Source of the DNA: Isochrysis galbana
Lineage: Eukaryota; Haptophyta; Isochrysidales; Isochrysidaceae
DNA: 64,000 bases
Direction: 5' to 3'
Assembly (NCBI GenBank): GCA_018136815.1
Contig: CM030934.1
Span: forward strand, 2,192,000 to 2,255,999
Shown: piece after piece, positions 62,161 to 64,000 of the stretch
How the letters are laid out: every line of letters begins with the position of its first letter
How positions within the stretch are numbered: position 1 is the first letter of the stretch
Position numbers and translations under genes: made by a program
Notes under the pieces: model-generated
The model's database searches: none
The model's input: only the letters and a program-made list of their open reading frames with translations
What the model was told of the DNA's origin: nothing

Positions 62161-62951
62161 ACGATATCCGGTGATTTCCAAGGAGTTGTCGAAGCCCTCT
62201 TCCCCTTCGGGCTCCAGATCTTCGTCGGTGAGAGCCACCTGTGTGGCAGGGATGGGAGGTGGGAGGGTTGAGTCTTCTCCTTGGTTTGGATTGCTTGGGT
62301 TTGCCGTGTTGCCCGCGCGACGGCGAGCGTCTTCGACTTCAGCGAAGCATGAGGAGGAAGTGTACTTTGTGTTGTTTTGCGTGTGTTTGTGGCCGTTGTT
62401 TCTTGTTTGAGATGTGGGTCTGTGACGGGGTCTCGCGTACCCGTGTGCGTGGGGTGGCAAGCGCCGTGTCCCTTCGTCCCGTCTTGGGGTGCCCCCCTTG
62501 CTGTCCGATTGCTGCCGTTCCTAGCTTCCACTTTGGGTTTCCAGCATTCAGCAATGCTTTTTGCAGTGCGTTTGTGTGACAAGCCCCCTGAGGGGCTGTG
62601 TCGTTGATGGCGCCGGGCCAGCCCCTCGCGCCTGGGCGCGAGGGCGGTACCGCGGCCGTGTAGGGTCCGGGCTCGGAGGCCTTCCCTAGTGGAGCGTCCC
62701 ACTGGTGAGGTGTGGCTGGTGTGGCTGTGGGTTGTGGTGTGGGTGTGCTGCATGCTGGCTGCTGCCAGCATGCAGGCTGTGGGCTCGCAGTTCTTGGTGA
62801 TGCGCGGGCGAGGCCCACTGGCTCCTGTGCCCACCTGGCTGGGGGGGTCCTCCTGGCGCGGTCTCTTCGGCGACAGCGGCGTGTCCATGAAGCCTTCGTC
62901 CATCGCGGCGAGGGCAGCGGCAGCGAGGGAGGGCGGCGGCGCGCGCTCCAT
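62040..62951 (-). pseudogene. LINE ORF1 family 2, N-terminal part fused to ORF2 remains
   Basis: Open for 303 codons. Residues 1-45 (MDEGFMDTPLSPKRPRQEDP) match the 58727 copy, the middle is Thr/His/Arg low complexity, and the last 40 residues are polymerase-derived. The fusion is probably a deletion product and not a functional protein. Confidence 0.65.
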
Positions 62952-62984
62952 GACCCTTTCAGTTTACTGATAGTTGCAATGTTA

Positions 62985-63170
62985 TTGGTCTATAGTTTCT
63001 GGTTTCTGGGGTTCATCGTGTCCCCCTTTTTGTATAAGAGAATGATGTCTCCGTCTCCGTCTCCGCTCCCTCATTACTCATTAAAATACACAGGCGTCCT
63101 CTAGATAGAGCTATGTTCAAAGTTCTTAGGAAGTCTCGTGTTTTACGTGCTGTGTGGTTTGTCGTGATGG
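62985..63170 (-). mobile_element. LINE reverse transcriptase fragment interrupted by the LINE head
   Basis: The minus strand contains DIILLYKKGDTMNPRN, the polymerase block that starts the palm region, also seen at 62040-62110. It stops where the neighbouring LINE 5' end begins at about 62975, so the two LINE pieces are joined head to body. Confidence 0.65.
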
Positions 63171-63174
63171 TAAT

Positions 63175-64000
63175 GGTAACGGGCTAGTGGCAGTAGTGGT
63201 TCAAGCTCTAACACTCAGATGCTTCATTCATTCATATCCTCCAAACCAAGTAGTAGTATAAGTATACACTTAGTTGGCCGTAAGACTTTTCGCTCTAAAA
63301 TTTTGACACTACTCGAATGCAAATATGATTTTTGTTGTCGAACACATCATCTAGTAGTCGAGACGCGTCTTACTGCGATCCGACTGATCGTCTCGCTTTC
63401 AATCATTAGTCTTGCTCTCCTGCTCCCCGCATATTCCGATTCAAAGCGAAATTTTTTTGTATTGGCGCCATTATTCCCGGCCGTTACTGTAGGTTTCGCC
63501 TAGCAAGCACCTGTAGTGTGTCCACGTGTTGATGGCCTTTCAACCCTCACTTTTGCGCTCTATGCTGCACATCCTACGCCTGCCTCTTCACCTGTCAGGG
63601 TCAGCCGGACACGACGTTCACAACTTAAAACGCCATGAGAAAGCTCGTCCAATCCCTTTCCATCGCGGGGTGCAGCTAGGCGTGTGTGGCTAACCGATGC
63701 TGCGGAAAGGTCCACGCTGGTTTAATGAGCTTTCGGTCCCCTGTTCCATGGACGCCAGCGTTTCACTACAGCCACCTAGGCTTGACCTGCTGCTTCGGTG
63801 CCCACTCCTTGCCTAGCATGGTATTCCCGTAGGACAGCACCAGGGGGCCAAGTGCGCATTGGGAGGGTGCCTGGCGGTACCGCCTGCTGATCAAATCGTG
63901 CCTCAAGGTCTCGTAACCCATCCTTACCGATGATAAGCACGGAGTGAGTGACCAACTTAAGCACTGAACAATTGGCTGCATGCACCATGTCAACCCATGG
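63175..64000. other. No gene recognised
   Basis: One open frame (63219-63503, plus strand, 94 codons) has a hydrophobic middle (AIRLIVSLSIISLALLLPAY) and could be a small membrane protein, but nothing else supports it. Confidence 0.4.

Larger units (their letters stand above)
60964..62975 (-). mobile_element. LINE copy: ORF1 N-terminus joined to a decayed reverse transcriptase
   Basis: The minus-strand ATG at 62951 (MERAPPPSLAAAALAAMDEG, upstream hairpin at 62955-62972) opens ORF1 family 2. Near 62150 it passes directly into polymerase sequence (LNEPSTGKGLPKRFNERGG), so the end of ORF1, the endonuclease and the start of the polymerase are missing. The reverse transcriptase continues to 60964 in several frames. 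Confidence 0.75.

Overview
This window is nuclear DNA of a GC-rich eukaryote, most likely a microalga; a haptophyte-like alga is my best guess, not a certainty. The evidence is: GT-AG introns that resolve in four genes, eukaryote-only proteins (a Nup43-like nucleoporin, an SFT2 vesicle protein), two proteins with N-termini that look like plastid or ER targeting leaders, a proline-rich cell-surface protein, long CT/GA/CA microsatellites, and a dense layer of retroelements and DNA transposons. It is not bacterial: there are no operons. Two 100-base runs of N (27267-27366 and 60864-60963) show this is a scaffold of at least three contigs. A 581-bp inverted identical block flush against both gaps suggests the middle contig is in the wrong orientation.

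Layout. 1-4.2 kb: tail of a LINE (minus strand), a one-TM hypothetical protein, a tandem repeat, an IS5-type terminus, a hAT-type MITE and microsatellites. 4.5-8 kb: two host genes, a proline-rich secreted protein (+) and a Nup43-like WD40 protein (-). 8.2-10.6 kb: a decayed IS5-like transposon, a minisatellite and a LINE head. 10.9-15 kb: a divergent host pair, an aspartyl/asparaginyl hydroxylase (-) and mitochondrial-type ribosomal protein bL36 (+), split by a complete-looking pogo-like transposon with TA target duplications. 15.6-24.9 kb: LINE pieces, an AT-rich coding island and a 5'-truncated Ty3/gypsy element (A). 25.4-26 kb: a two-exon DUF493/YbeD-like gene. 27.4-39 kb: a second, longer Ty3/gypsy chromodomain element (B) whose polyprotein carries a phage-like cytosine-methyltransferase domain ahead of the protease. 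39.3-41 kb: transposase debris, a LINE head and hairpins. 41.4-42.7 kb: a three-exon SFT2 gene. 43-46 kb: an internally deleted LINE facing a LINE 3' end. 46.7-49.2 kb: an EF-hand/SHRW/MORN-repeat protein. 50.1-54.5 kb: a 182-bp CA repeat, a LINE 3' end, a cytochrome b561 remnant interrupted by a hAT element with perfect 8-bp duplications, and a second hAT fragment. 55.8-58.1 kb: a two-exon polytopic membrane protein. 58.6-63.2 kb: several LINE pieces. 63.2-64 kb: nothing recognised.

The host genes are single-copy housekeeping or surface genes with no visible functional link. The most striking items are the methyltransferase-bearing retroelement, the intact pogo-like transposon in a divergent promoter, the hAT insertion into a b561 gene, and a pairing-conserved hairpin just upstream of the ORF1 start in several LINE families.
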